Source: Nevskiaceae bacterium
GTDB lineage: Bacteria; Pseudomonadota; Gammaproteobacteria; Nevskiales; Nevskiaceae
Assembly (NCBI GenBank): GCA_004298465.1
Contig: SCRT01000020.1
Span: forward strand, 62,001 to 126,000
Length of the DNA stretch: 64,000 nt
Direction: 5' to 3'
Shown here: piece after piece, positions 8,445-16,137 of the stretch
Layout: each line of letters begins with the position of its first letter
Numbering within the stretch: the first letter of the stretch is position 1
Notes under the pieces: model-generated
Told to the model about the DNA's origin: nothing
Seen by the model: the letters and a program-made list of their open reading frames with translations, nothing else
Databases searched by the model: none
Position numbers and translations under genes: made by a program

Positions 8445-9437
8445 ATGAAATTTCTTGCACTCATGATAATGGTCGGCATCGTGGCTGTCGGCGTGTTCTT
8501 TGGACTCAACAAGTTCGCCGGAACCGGCACACACGCGGCATCCACCGCCACAACGGCCGCAACTTCTCCCACCGAGGCGCAACCGGCAGCCAATGCGACC
8601 GCCGCGGCCTCGGAGGCTGCCCCCCAGGCCGATGCCAGCCAGCCCGCAGCCGATGCAACGCCCACCGCGCCAACAGCCGCCGACTCGACATCGAGTGCCG
8701 CAGATTCAAAGGACGTCGACCAGGACGATCTGTGCGACGCCGACAAGGCAGCGCCCGCCACAACCTCGGCTGCAATGCCAGGCAGTTCTGACAACACTGG
8801 AACCCCTGCATCTTCCGCAGCAGAACCCAGCATGGCGACCACCGGATCTGCCGCCCCGGCAGCCGAACCACCTGCCGCTGCAGAAGCTGCGGCACCCGCC
8901 ACAACCGTTGCCGAAGCACCCGCTGCCACGAAGCTGGCAGAACCGCAGGCCGCTCCGGAGCCCGCACCCGTCACTGCATCGGCCCCCGCACCTGAGCCCG
9001 CCTCCGAACCGGCAAAAAAGGCACCAGCCGCGGCGCCCCACCGGACAGCCAAGGCCGCTCCGGCCCCTGCGGTCCACCATCAGCGCGTCACCCCCAGCCC
9101 GTTGATCAAGCCCGCGGCTCCGGCCATCTGGTGGGCGCAGGGCACAACCTCCCAGCAGGGCTTCACGCTGAGTTTCGCCGGCGAGGCGAGCTTCACGAAA
9201 GCCATCGTGCTGCTGTTCTCCCAACCGGTCGATGCTGCATCCGCCGCTACCATCCGTGTCGTCGGCAAGAACGGCACGCCGGTTTCCGGCAGCTGGACGG
9301 TCAGCTCGAAGAATCCCAGCTTGCTGGTCTTTGAAGCCCCAGCCGGCACCTACGTGCTGACAGTTCCAACAACGGTCAAGAGCACCCAGGGTACGGCGCT
9401 TGGCCGGACTTTCGGCGGCCCGCTCACCCTTCACTGA
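8445..9437 (+). CDS. Membrane-anchored Ala/Pro-rich protein with C-terminal Ig-like (SbsA/Big_5-type) domain
   Basis: Not a gene I recognise by name. The 330-residue product has an N-terminal hydrophobic anchor (MKFLALMIMVGIVAVGVFFG), about 190 residues of Ala/Pro/Thr/Glu-rich linker of low complexity, then a compact C-terminal domain of about 100 residues. That domain contains GFTLSFAGEASFTKAIVLLF, a run with a PVDAAS turn, VRVVGKNG-like strands and GTYVLTVP, resembling bacterial Ig-like Big_5/SbsA domains. The linker looks like a periplasmic spacer (inference). ATG at 8445 is chosen for its AGGGAG ribosome site; another ATG at 8415 has none. It stands alone, divergent from ribA and closed by a terminator. 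Confidence 0.7.
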   Translation: MKFLALMIMVGIVAVGVFFGLNKFAGTGTHAASTATTAATSPTEAQPAANATAAASEAAPQADASQPAADATPTAPTAADSTSSAADSKDVDQDDLCDADKAAPATTSAAMPGSSDNTGTPASSAAEPSMATTGSAAPAAEPPAAAEAAAPATTVAEAPAATKLAEPQAAPEPAPVTASAPAPEPASEPAKKAPAAAPHRTAKAAPAPAVHHQRVTPSPLIKPAAPAIWWAQGTTSQQGFTLSFAGEASFTKAIVLLFSQPVDAASAATIRVVGKNGTPVSGSWTVSSKNPSLLVFEAPAGTYVLTVPTTVKSTQGTALGRTFGGPLTLH

Positions 9438-9451
9438 CCGCTTCATGACCC

Positions 9452-9490
9452 AACGCCGCGCAGGACATTCACCGTCCTGCGCGGCGTTTT
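9452..9490 (+). terminator. Strong intrinsic terminator
   Basis: A perfect 15-bp stem (9452-9466 with 9474-9488) around a 7-nt loop ends in TTTT. It begins 15 bases after the stop codon at 9437. There is no T tract on the opposite side, so it serves the plus-strand gene. Confidence 0.9.
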
Positions 9491-9500
9491 CATGGCTGCC

Positions 9501-10775
9501 TCAGGCAGCGCAACCCAGGCGACGCCCGACCCACGGCGCAACATCGTGCCTCGCGATCAGGCCCAGGTGGCCGGTACGGCAGAACACGGCCTGATCGTTT
9601 CCGGCAATCTGCAACCCGTAGCCAAGGCTGGCGGGTTCGCCCAGCGCACTTGCCACCGGCACAAGGCCGTCGCCCAGCGCCCGATCCTTCGCATCACCGC
9701 GACACGCGCCCAGCGTCGCCGCCACCGCCAGGCAACGCACGCCTGCGGGCAGCGGCACCGGTTGGCGCGAATCGTCGTTGCGGGCGAAGCGGTCGCCATC
9801 CGACCAGTCCTCATCCAGCAGGTTGCCGTAGCGCAGGTCGGTGATGCCAGCACTGCGCAACATGCCTAGACGTGCGAGTGGTGCCGTATACGGCACCCAC
9901 CCGGCGCTGGTCTGGAACCAGTTGCCGCCACGTTCAAGCGGTGCACCGTTGTGGGGTGTGCCGACGAAGATCATCGTCTGCAACCGCGCGGGCCATTCAC
10001 GTGAATCGATGTGCGCGTAACGATAAGCGCTACGCGCCACCAGCCCGCCCATGCTGAACCCGAGAATATGAAGACTTTCGACCGGAGCCGGCCAGGCATC
10101 CAGCAGCAGCTGCAGTTGCGCTGCGACCTGCCGCCCGTTGGTGGAAACATGCAGCCCGCTGTTGTAGCGCAGATAAACCGGTATGGCGTCCAGCCTTGCC
10201 GCCAGATCCGCGCCGAAGTCGTAGCCATCGCGCTGACGCCACTCGCGCTCGTTCATGCACAAGCCGTGCATCAGCACGAGTAGGCGGCCACGGCGGCTTG
10301 CGGGCAATGCCGACAGCACTTTGGCGATACTTGCACGCGTTTCTGCTTCGTTGTTCAGGCCAACCGGTGAGTCCCCCACTTTCCATTGCATCGGTTGCGC
10401 AAGCGGGTTGCCGGTCGCCTGGAGGTGGTCGCCCACGACGCCGTTGGCAACCGCCACCCATGCATCCCGCGCAAATCCGGGTTCTCCCTCGGCGACGACG
10501 TGTTCGACCAGCGGAACCAGACCGCTCAGGGTCAAGTCGGTGGACTCCGCGACGACACGTGTCACGCCGCGCACGCAGCCGTAGACAAAACCCGTTATGC
10601 CATGCGTGCGATGCGCCTTGAGACGCTGCCATGGCCACGGCGCGCGGACGATGCTCGCGTGCATCGCCTCGACGATGTCGGTCGTCGCCACGACCGCATC
10701 GAAGCCGAGCTGGGCACAGCCGCGCAAGTCGTGCGGCCACGCCAAGCCGGGCTTCACAGGTATTGGAGTGGTCAT
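9501..10775 (-). CDS. Lipase-like alpha/beta hydrolase
   Basis: A 424-residue cytoplasmic-looking protein, no signal peptide seen. About 170 N-terminal residues of unknown fold precede an alpha/beta hydrolase core: oxyanion motif VLMHGLCMNERE, LRYNSGLHVSTNGRQ, the nucleophile elbow ILGFSMGGLVARSAYRYA (Ser in GFSMG), IFVGTPHNG, a late DGLVPVAS with the candidate acid, and RTGHLGLI with the candidate His. The GTPH and GGLVARS patterns fit PGAP1/EstA-like lipases and esterases. It follows the desaturase gene by 18 bp on the same strand, so it is probably the last gene of that lipid operon. ATG at 10775 is preferred to the TTG two codons earlier. Confidence 0.82.
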   Translation of the reverse strand: MTTPIPVKPGLAWPHDLRGCAQLGFDAVVATTDIVEAMHASIVRAPWPWQRLKAHRTHGITGFVYGCVRGVTRVVAESTDLTLSGLVPLVEHVVAEGEPGFARDAWVAVANGVVGDHLQATGNPLAQPMQWKVGDSPVGLNNEAETRASIAKVLSALPASRRGRLLVLMHGLCMNEREWRQRDGYDFGADLAARLDAIPVYLRYNSGLHVSTNGRQVAAQLQLLLDAWPAPVESLHILGFSMGGLVARSAYRYAHIDSREWPARLQTMIFVGTPHNGAPLERGGNWFQTSAGWVPYTAPLARLGMLRSAGITDLRYGNLLDEDWSDGDRFARNDDSRQPVPLPAGVRCLAVAATLGACRGDAKDRALGDGLVPVASALGEPASLGYGLQIAGNDQAVFCRTGHLGLIARHDVAPWVGRRLGCAA

Positions 10776-10793
10776 GGGCAATACGGGCTGAAT

Positions 10794-11936
10794 TCAGGCC
10801 GCGAGCGGCAGGGACGGGGTTTGGGCTCCCCCCGTTCCCCCGTTTACGGGCGTTGCCTCGCGCCGCTTGCCTGTGGGAAACGAGAGCCGCAGGATGCGCG
10901 TCCACGTCGAAGCCGTCTGCTTCCAGAACGAGCCGGTGTTGTACGGCAGGCCGTAATCGTGGCAGATCGCCTGGACTTCCGGGGAGATCTCGTGGTAGCG
11001 GTGTGCGGGCAGATCCGGGAACAAGTGGTGTTCCACCTGAAACGACAGGTTGCCGCTGGCGATGTGCATAAGCTTGCCGCCGGAAAAATTCGCCGAACCC
11101 AGCAACTGACGCACGTACCACTGGCCGCGCGTCTCGTTCTGCAGCACTGACTCGGGAAACTGCTCAGCCTGCTCCGGGAAATGACCGTTGAAGATCACCG
11201 CACAGGCCCAGACATTGCGCGTGAAATTCGCCACCACGTTGCCGACCAGCACCAGCGGAGCAAACGGCCCAGCCAGTAGCGGGAACCACAGGTAGTCGCG
11301 CGCCAGCTGCTTCCGCATCTTGTTCCAGACCGGCTTGAACTCGGCCGCGAGCTGTTCGCGTGTCTTCGTCTTGTAGATCAGGAAATCCTCCAGCTTCATG
11401 TTTTGGACTGCGACGAAGTGCTGGAAAAACGTGTGCAGGACTACTGCCAGCGGCACGTTGAACAGGAAACGCGGCTCCCACGGCTGGTCCTCGGACATGC
11501 GCAGCAAGCCGTAGCCGACGTCATGGTCGCGGCCAACGACGTTCGTGAACGTGTGGTGCTCGAAGTTGTGTGTCTTCTTCCAGTTCTTCGCCGTGTCCGC
11601 GGTATCCCACTCGAAGGACTTCGAGTTGATGGCCGGATCGTGCATCCAGTCGTACTGGCCATGCATAACGTTGTGGCCGATCTCCATGTTGTCGAGGATC
11701 TTCGCGGCCGACAGCGCAGCCACGCCCAGCGGCCAGGTCGGCGGCAGGATCATCAACACGCGGCCGCCGACTTCCAGCTGGCGTTGGCGGCGGACAAGGG
11801 CGTGGATGTAGTCGGCATCACGCCTGCCGAGCTCGCCGCGCACGCGATTGCGGATGGCATCGAAACGCTGGCCGATGGCCTCGAATTGCGCAGGCGTCAG
11901 GTCGCGGTAGGGAGAGATTGGGTCAGGAGTGTTCAT
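10794..11936 (-). CDS. Membrane fatty acid (acyl-CoA type) desaturase
   Basis: Di-iron desaturase inserting a double bond into acyl chains at the inner membrane. The 380-residue product has the three histidine boxes HNVMH (88-92), HNFEHH (123-128) and QVEHH (300-304), with hydrophobic segments around 60-80, 160-180 and 215-250. A good GGAGG site five bases before the ATG at 11936 sets the start. It follows a ferredoxin-type reductase gene after 109 bp, the arrangement of the Pseudomonas desC-desB acyl-CoA delta-9 desaturase pair (established knowledge), in which the reductase supplies electrons. Position specificity cannot be read from the sequence. Confidence 0.9.
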   Translation of the reverse strand: MNTPDPISPYRDLTPAQFEAIGQRFDAIRNRVRGELGRRDADYIHALVRRQRQLEVGGRVLMILPPTWPLGVAALSAAKILDNMEIGHNVMHGQYDWMHDPAINSKSFEWDTADTAKNWKKTHNFEHHTFTNVVGRDHDVGYGLLRMSEDQPWEPRFLFNVPLAVVLHTFFQHFVAVQNMKLEDFLIYKTKTREQLAAEFKPVWNKMRKQLARDYLWFPLLAGPFAPLVLVGNVVANFTRNVWACAVIFNGHFPEQAEQFPESVLQNETRGQWYVRQLLGSANFSGGKLMHIASGNLSFQVEHHLFPDLPAHRYHEISPEVQAICHDYGLPYNTGSFWKQTASTWTRILRLSFPTGKRREATPVNGGTGGAQTPSLPLAA

Positions 11937-11954
11937 GAGGGCCTCCGAAAAAAT

Positions 11955-12030
11955 GGGGATTGGGATTGAAGATCGGGGATTGACCGAGTCTTGGAGCCTT
12001 TGTCCAAACCTCGAACCATAAGTCCCCAAT
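11955..12030. repeat. GGGGATTG-type short intergenic repeats
   Basis: The gap between reductase and desaturase holds GGGGATTG at 11955-11962, GGGATTG at 11962-11968 and GGGGATTG at 11975-11982, with the complement-like TCCCCAAT at 12023-12030. A related CCAATCCCCAAT string occurs at 51004-51015. Such GGGATTG/AATCCC strings are scattered between genes in Xanthomonadaceae genomes as far as I remember; copy number cannot be judged from this window. Confidence 0.45.
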
Positions 12031-12045
12031 CACGGTTTTCAGTGC

Positions 12046-13170
12046 TTACAGATCGAGCGTGACGGTCCCGACGGGTGCGCACACGCAAAGCTGGATGTCT
12101 TCCTCGCCCGTGCCGCTCACCTCGCCGGTACACAGGTCGCGCACACGACCGGAGAGTTTGCGGGTGGTGCAGGAATGGCAGATGCCCATGCGACAGCCGC
12201 ATTCCGGGTGCAGGCCCGCGGCTTCCGCTTGATCAAGCAGATTCGCGCCTCGGTTTTCGGCGACGCGCTCGCTGCGCACATAACGCACTTCACCCGCGAT
12301 GGGAGCCGCGACGGCACCAACTTTCTCCGTCACGGCAAAGCGCTCCACATGCAGTCGTTGGGCCACGCCGCGGGCGGCAAAAACATCCTGTACCGCGGCA
12401 ATCAGGCCGGCAGGGCCGCACAGGAAAGCTTCCATCTGCGTCCAGCCGGGCACCCCGGCATCGAGCTGCGCGGCATCGAAATGTCCGTCCGCACCTGTAC
12501 CTACCTCGCGCGTGTACACCGGGAGCACCCGCAGGTTGGCATGTTGTTGCGCCAAGGCCGCGAGTTCCGCAGCGTAGAGCTGGTCGGCGCGGGTCCGCGC
12601 GTAATGCAGGAACACAATGCGGCCGGTGTGACCGTCATCCAGCAGCGTGCGGAGCATCGCCATCACCGGCGTGATGCCGCTGCCGCCGCTAATGAACAAT
12701 ACCTGCGCCGGACGCGTTTCCGGCAACGCGAACGTACCTTCAGCCGGCGCCATGCGAACCACATCGCCCACCTTGCAGGTGGTGGCGAAATACCGGGATA
12801 CGACACTGCGCGGCCCGATCCGGCACGTCAATTCCAGAGCACCGCCCGCCGTGCGGGCGGAATTCGCGGGGGAAAAGCAGCGCGTGTGGCACACGCCCGC
12901 AACATCCACGGACACGCGCACATACTGGCCCGCGCAAAAGCCCCGCCAGTTGTCGTTTGGTGCCAGCGTGACGGTGACGCTGTCGTGCGTCTGCTGGCGG
13001 ATAGTTGTGACCGCGGCCCGCACTTCCGTCAGCGACCACGTCGCATCCAGGGGCGCAAGGTAATGGTCCACGCCATGCGGGTAGGTCAGATTCTGCACGA
13101 AACGGGACGCCAGCAGACGGCGCAGTGGCAGCGCACGCAAGGCGCTACGGGTTGTTCTCTGATGGGACAT
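12046..13170 (-). CDS. Ferredoxin-NAD(P)H reductase, desaturase electron donor (DesC-like)
   Basis: A 374-residue three-domain flavoprotein: FAD domain (about 55-150, flavin motif RCFSPANS), NAD(P) domain with FISGGSGITPVMAMLR and AFLCGPAGLI, and a C-terminal plant-type [2Fe-2S] ferredoxin domain with PECGCRMGICHSCTTRKLSG and a last Cys in LCVCAPVG. It should pass electrons from NAD(P)H to the desaturase encoded downstream. A perfect AGGAGG (13178-13183) lies seven bases before the ATG at 13170; the in-frame GTG just before it is less well spaced. A pair of operator-like sites covers its promoter, so the pair is probably repressed by a TetR-type lipid sensor encoded elsewhere (inference). Confidence 0.9.
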   Translation of the reverse strand: MSHQRTTRSALRALPLRRLLASRFVQNLTYPHGVDHYLAPLDATWSLTEVRAAVTTIRQQTHDSVTVTLAPNDNWRGFCAGQYVRVSVDVAGVCHTRCFSPANSARTAGGALELTCRIGPRSVVSRYFATTCKVGDVVRMAPAEGTFALPETRPAQVLFISGGSGITPVMAMLRTLLDDGHTGRIVFLHYARTRADQLYAAELAALAQQHANLRVLPVYTREVGTGADGHFDAAQLDAGVPGWTQMEAFLCGPAGLIAAVQDVFAARGVAQRLHVERFAVTEKVGAVAAPIAGEVRYVRSERVAENRGANLLDQAEAAGLHPECGCRMGICHSCTTRKLSGRVRDLCTGEVSGTGEEDIQLCVCAPVGTVTLDL

Positions 13171-13472
13171 CACGCAACCTCCTCAATGTGTGTACAAATG
13201 TTCACATTCTTTATCTGTTTTGTCAACATTTGTACACATCATATAAAGCCACTACGTCATGAACAACCCGCACTCGCTTATATTTTCAATATTTACATCA
13301 AAATCACTTTTGTCTTGCTAGCCGTTTATCTCCGTCTAAATTGTGAACGCATGGAGACATACAATGCTCGTTGAAGTACGCAGGTTCACAATCCAGGGCC
13401 ACGAAACCTCGATTCCAGCACCACCACGGCACAACGCCGACAATGGCACTGGATATTTTCCAGGACTGCGCC
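13171..13472. other. AT-rich divergent intergenic region
   Basis: This 302-bp gap separates the divergent reductase and thioredoxin-NHL genes. It is visibly richer in A+T than its surroundings, mainly at 13195-13345. It holds the reductase ribosome site, the paired operator and promoter at 13189-13238, and leader sequence for the plus-strand gene. I could not define a plus-strand promoter; TTGCTA-N16-TAAATT near 13315-13342 is a weak possibility. No small gene is supported. Confidence 0.6.
13189..13238 (-). promoter_or_regulatory. Paired 18-bp FabR/DesT-like operators overlapping the desaturase operon promoter
   Basis: Site 1 (plus strand, 13189-13206) reads TGTGTACAAATGTTCACA. Site 2 (13221-13238, read on the minus strand) is TGTGTACAAATGTTGACA, differing at one base. 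They face each other with centres 32 bp apart, about three helical turns. Each is an imperfect palindrome with a GTACA-N2-TGTT core, close to what I recall of FabR and DesT sites. The perfect TTGACA -35 of the minus-strand promoter (13221-13226) lies inside site 2, so a bound repressor would block polymerase. No TetR-family gene is in the window. Confidence 0.65.
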
Positions 13473-15089
13473 ATGACGTTTTACCGTTGCCTGCACCCGA
13501 CGTCGATCGCGTTGTGCGTGATCGCTCTCTTGTGTGCCATCGCCAGTTGCAGCGTGCAAGCTGGCGAAGCGCCAGCACCGGCACCGGCACCGGCACCGGC
13601 ACCGGCACCGGCAACGATTGTCCCCTTCCCGGCCGGCCTGCCGTGGCACAACGTGAACCGCCCGCTGACGTCGGCCGATCTGCGTGGCCGCGCCGTGCTG
13701 CTCGACTTCTTCAGCCCCGGCTGCATCAACTGCGTCCATATGCTGCCGGTAGAAGCAAGGCTGGCGCACCACTTCGGGCCACGGCTCGCGGTCATCGGCA
13801 TCGACACACCGAAATTCGACGGCTCGAAATCGGCCGCCGCGGTGCAGGCTTTCATCGCCCGCCATGCACTGACGCACCCGGTCGTGCTGGATAGCGACGC
13901 CCGGCTGTGGAACGCCTACGGCGTGTTCGCGTGGCCGACGCTGGTCCTGATCGGGCCGGACGGCAAGGTTCGCCAATCCTTCGTGGGAGAACAGGATTAC
14001 GGGACCTTGGCCGCAGCCATCAGCGCAACGCTCGCGCACGCCCCGGTGACTGGCAATCCCGCACCGCTGCCGAACGCGGCACCCGTCGTAGCCCCGACGC
14101 CGCTCGCGACACCTGCCGGGCTTGCGGTTTCACGGGAGATCACCGCCATCAGCGACACCGGACACAACCGCGTCATCCTGTTGCGCCTCGGCAAGTCCTC
14201 CACGGTCATCGGCACAGGGTGCGCCGGGCGAACCGACGGCAGCCCGGCGGCCACGCGCTTCGACGCTCCCCACGGGCTCGCGTTCCACGATGGCGCGCTG
14301 TATGTGGCGGATACCGGCAACCACCTGATCCGCCGCATTGACTTGAAGACACTGGCCACCACAACGTTCGCCGGAACGGGAGCACGCGACTACATCACGA
14401 CTGGCTACTTCAAGCCTCGGGACGCGGTGCTGAACTCACCTTGGGGCCTCGCCTGGGACGGCGGTCAGCTGTACATCTCCATGGCCGGCGATCACCAGAT
14501 CTGGCGGCTCGACACGCTCGCCGACATCATCGGGCCATGGGCCGGCACCGGCGCTGAGGGCTTGCGCGACGGCCCGCGCCGGGTCGCCCGCTTCGCGCAA
14601 CCGAGCGGCCTTGCGGTTCACGACCACATGCTCTACGTCGCGGATGCCGAATCCTCATCAATCCGCGCCGTCCAGCTTCCCGCCGGTGATTCCTCAAAAG
14701 ATTCCGCAAGCCTCGTCACGACACTCGTCGGGCAGGGCCTGTTCCGTTTCGGACTCAAGGACGGCGCAGTCACCGAGGCCCTGCTCCAGCACAACGAAGC
14801 CGTGGCCTGGCAGGCCGGCATCCTGTACATCGCCGACACCTTCAACAACGCCATCCGCGCGCTCGACCTGAAAACACAACGCGTCTCGACCGTGGCGCAT
14901 ATCCGGCAACCGCTGGCGCTGGTGGCCACCGCCAACGGCCGCCTCCTCATCGCCAGCGGCGATGGCGTGCAGGTACTGGACGTAAAGGATGGAACACCAG
15001 TATCGGTGACGATCAGTGGGCTGCAGCCACCTGCGGCGTGTACTGCGCGTTCGTCCGTTGCTGCGGATGCCGCCAGCCAGCAGCGATAG
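13473..15089 (+). CDS. Exported thioredoxin-NHL repeat protein (NHLRC2-like)
   Basis: A 538-residue protein: N-terminal signal-type hydrophobic stretch (SIALCVIALLCAIASCSVQA), an Ala-Pro linker, a TlpA/thioredoxin-like domain (about 45-185; DFFSPGCINCVHMLP with a CxxC pair, VFAWPTLVLIGPDG) and a C-terminal beta-propeller of NHL-type blades (GLAFHDGALYVADTGNHLIR, GLAWDGGQLYISMAGDHQIW, GLAVHDHMLYVADAESSSIR, AVAWQAGILYIADTFNNAIR). The domain order is that of animal NHLRC2. A periplasmic redox or scaffold role is likely but unproven. The ATG at 13473 gives a clean signal peptide with AGGA upstream; earlier in-frame starts (13371, 13443) would bury it. The gene faces a YVTN propeller gene with an 8-bp gap. 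Confidence 0.8.
   Translation: MTFYRCLHPTSIALCVIALLCAIASCSVQAGEAPAPAPAPAPAPAPATIVPFPAGLPWHNVNRPLTSADLRGRAVLLDFFSPGCINCVHMLPVEARLAHHFGPRLAVIGIDTPKFDGSKSAAAVQAFIARHALTHPVVLDSDARLWNAYGVFAWPTLVLIGPDGKVRQSFVGEQDYGTLAAAISATLAHAPVTGNPAPLPNAAPVVAPTPLATPAGLAVSREITAISDTGHNRVILLRLGKSSTVIGTGCAGRTDGSPAATRFDAPHGLAFHDGALYVADTGNHLIRRIDLKTLATTTFAGTGARDYITTGYFKPRDAVLNSPWGLAWDGGQLYISMAGDHQIWRLDTLADIIGPWAGTGAEGLRDGPRRVARFAQPSGLAVHDHMLYVADAESSSIRAVQLPAGDSSKDSASLVTTLVGQGLFRFGLKDGAVTEALLQHNEAVAWQAGILYIADTFNNAIRALDLKTQRVSTVAHIRQPLALVATANGRLLIASGDGVQVLDVKDGTPVSVTISGLQPPAACTARSSVAADAASQQR
13575..13610 (+). repeat. GCACCG hexanucleotide repeat, six perfect units
   Basis: Six uninterrupted GCACCG units, followed by GCAACG, encode the Ala-Pro linker between the signal peptide and the thioredoxin domain. 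Since the unit is two codons long, slippage would lengthen or shorten the linker without breaking the frame. Confidence 0.95.
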
Positions 15090-15097
15090 CCGAACCG

Positions 15098-16105
15098 TCA
15101 GTGCGGACGCTGCGCCACCGCCAGCCAGAATGGCACCTTGCCGGCCACCGAGATCTGTTTCACGACTTTCAGGCTGTGGGCATCGATAACCGCCAGTGTG
15201 TCGGCTCCGGTCACACCGGCGTAGATCCAGCGCCCATCGCGGCTGACACGAACCCCATGGGGCGCTGCGCCAACCACAATCCGAGCAGCCACTTTGCAGC
15301 TTGGTGCATCGACCACGACGACGTCGTGTCCGCCCATGTCTCCGGTCACGGCGCGGCCGTCCGGCAACACGTCGATTCCGGCATGGCTGACCCCTGCCGA
15401 GACTTCGCAGCGCAGCTTGCCGCTGTGGGCATCCAGCGCCATGACCCGGCCCAGGAATCCACGCAGCCACAGGGTCTTTCCATCCGGTGAAAACCCGAGG
15501 TTGTGCGGGTGGGTATTCGGCACGGGGAGGGTTCGTAGCGTCTTCCGGGCCTCGATATCCAGTACAGCCACGCCCATGCCGCCCTGCAGCGTCACGTACG
15601 CGTAGCGCCCGTCCGGCGTAAAGACGGCGTTGTGCGGGTTGGTGCCAACCACTACCCGCGCCACCAGCCGCGCGGCCGCCACATCGATGATCCCCACCGT
15701 CCCATCTCCTGCGGCGACCACGAGTGCATGGCGCCCCGTGGGGTCGAAGGCGACGCCTTGCACGGCTGTCCCGAAGTTGAATGTGGCGAGCTTTTCACAC
15801 GTCGAGGTGTCCACCAGCCAAGCTTCGGGAGACTTCGCGCTGCTGACGATCAACCGCCTCCCATTCGGGCTGACATCGAGGTAGTGCGCAGCTGGCAGAT
15901 CCTTGCAGACCCGCCCGGATGGAAATACCTGAACCGCATCACTGCCTTGCAGCGTGACGTAGACCGGTGTGGGGAAAAGCGCCGTATCGATAGCCGCCGC
16001 ATGAGCCGCACCACCGGTCAGTGCTATCAGTGCCAAACCCACGCCTGTGACAAGCCGACGGGCACAGCACAAGGCGACCGACCCATGTAAGCGTTTCACG
16101 AACAT
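15098..16105 (-). CDS. Exported YVTN-family beta-propeller protein
   Basis: A 335-residue protein with a signal peptide (VTGVGLALIALTGGAAHA, cleavage after AHA) and seven or so YVTN/cytochrome-D1-like blades. Examples: YLDVSPNGRRLIVSS, GVAFDPTGRHALVVAAGDG, NAVFTPDGRYAYVTLQGG, NLGFSPDGKTLWLRGF, GIDVLPDGRAVTGDMGG, GVRVSRDGRWIYAGVTGAD. No haem or catalytic motif is visible, so it is probably a periplasmic binding or scaffold propeller. Start at 16105 because the signal peptide begins there; the open frame upstream (to 16387) is shadow sequence. It lies 32 bp downstream of the radical SAM gene and is convergent with the thioredoxin-NHL gene. Confidence 0.82.
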   Translation of the reverse strand: MFVKRLHGSVALCCARRLVTGVGLALIALTGGAAHAAAIDTALFPTPVYVTLQGSDAVQVFPSGRVCKDLPAAHYLDVSPNGRRLIVSSAKSPEAWLVDTSTCEKLATFNFGTAVQGVAFDPTGRHALVVAAGDGTVGIIDVAAARLVARVVVGTNPHNAVFTPDGRYAYVTLQGGMGVAVLDIEARKTLRTLPVPNTHPHNLGFSPDGKTLWLRGFLGRVMALDAHSGKLRCEVSAGVSHAGIDVLPDGRAVTGDMGGHDVVVVDAPSCKVAARIVVGAAPHGVRVSRDGRWIYAGVTGADTLAVIDAHSLKVVKQISVAGKVPFWLAVAQRPH

Positions 16106-16137
16106 ATCCAGCCCACCGGATTCAGGCAAAGGGTTTC

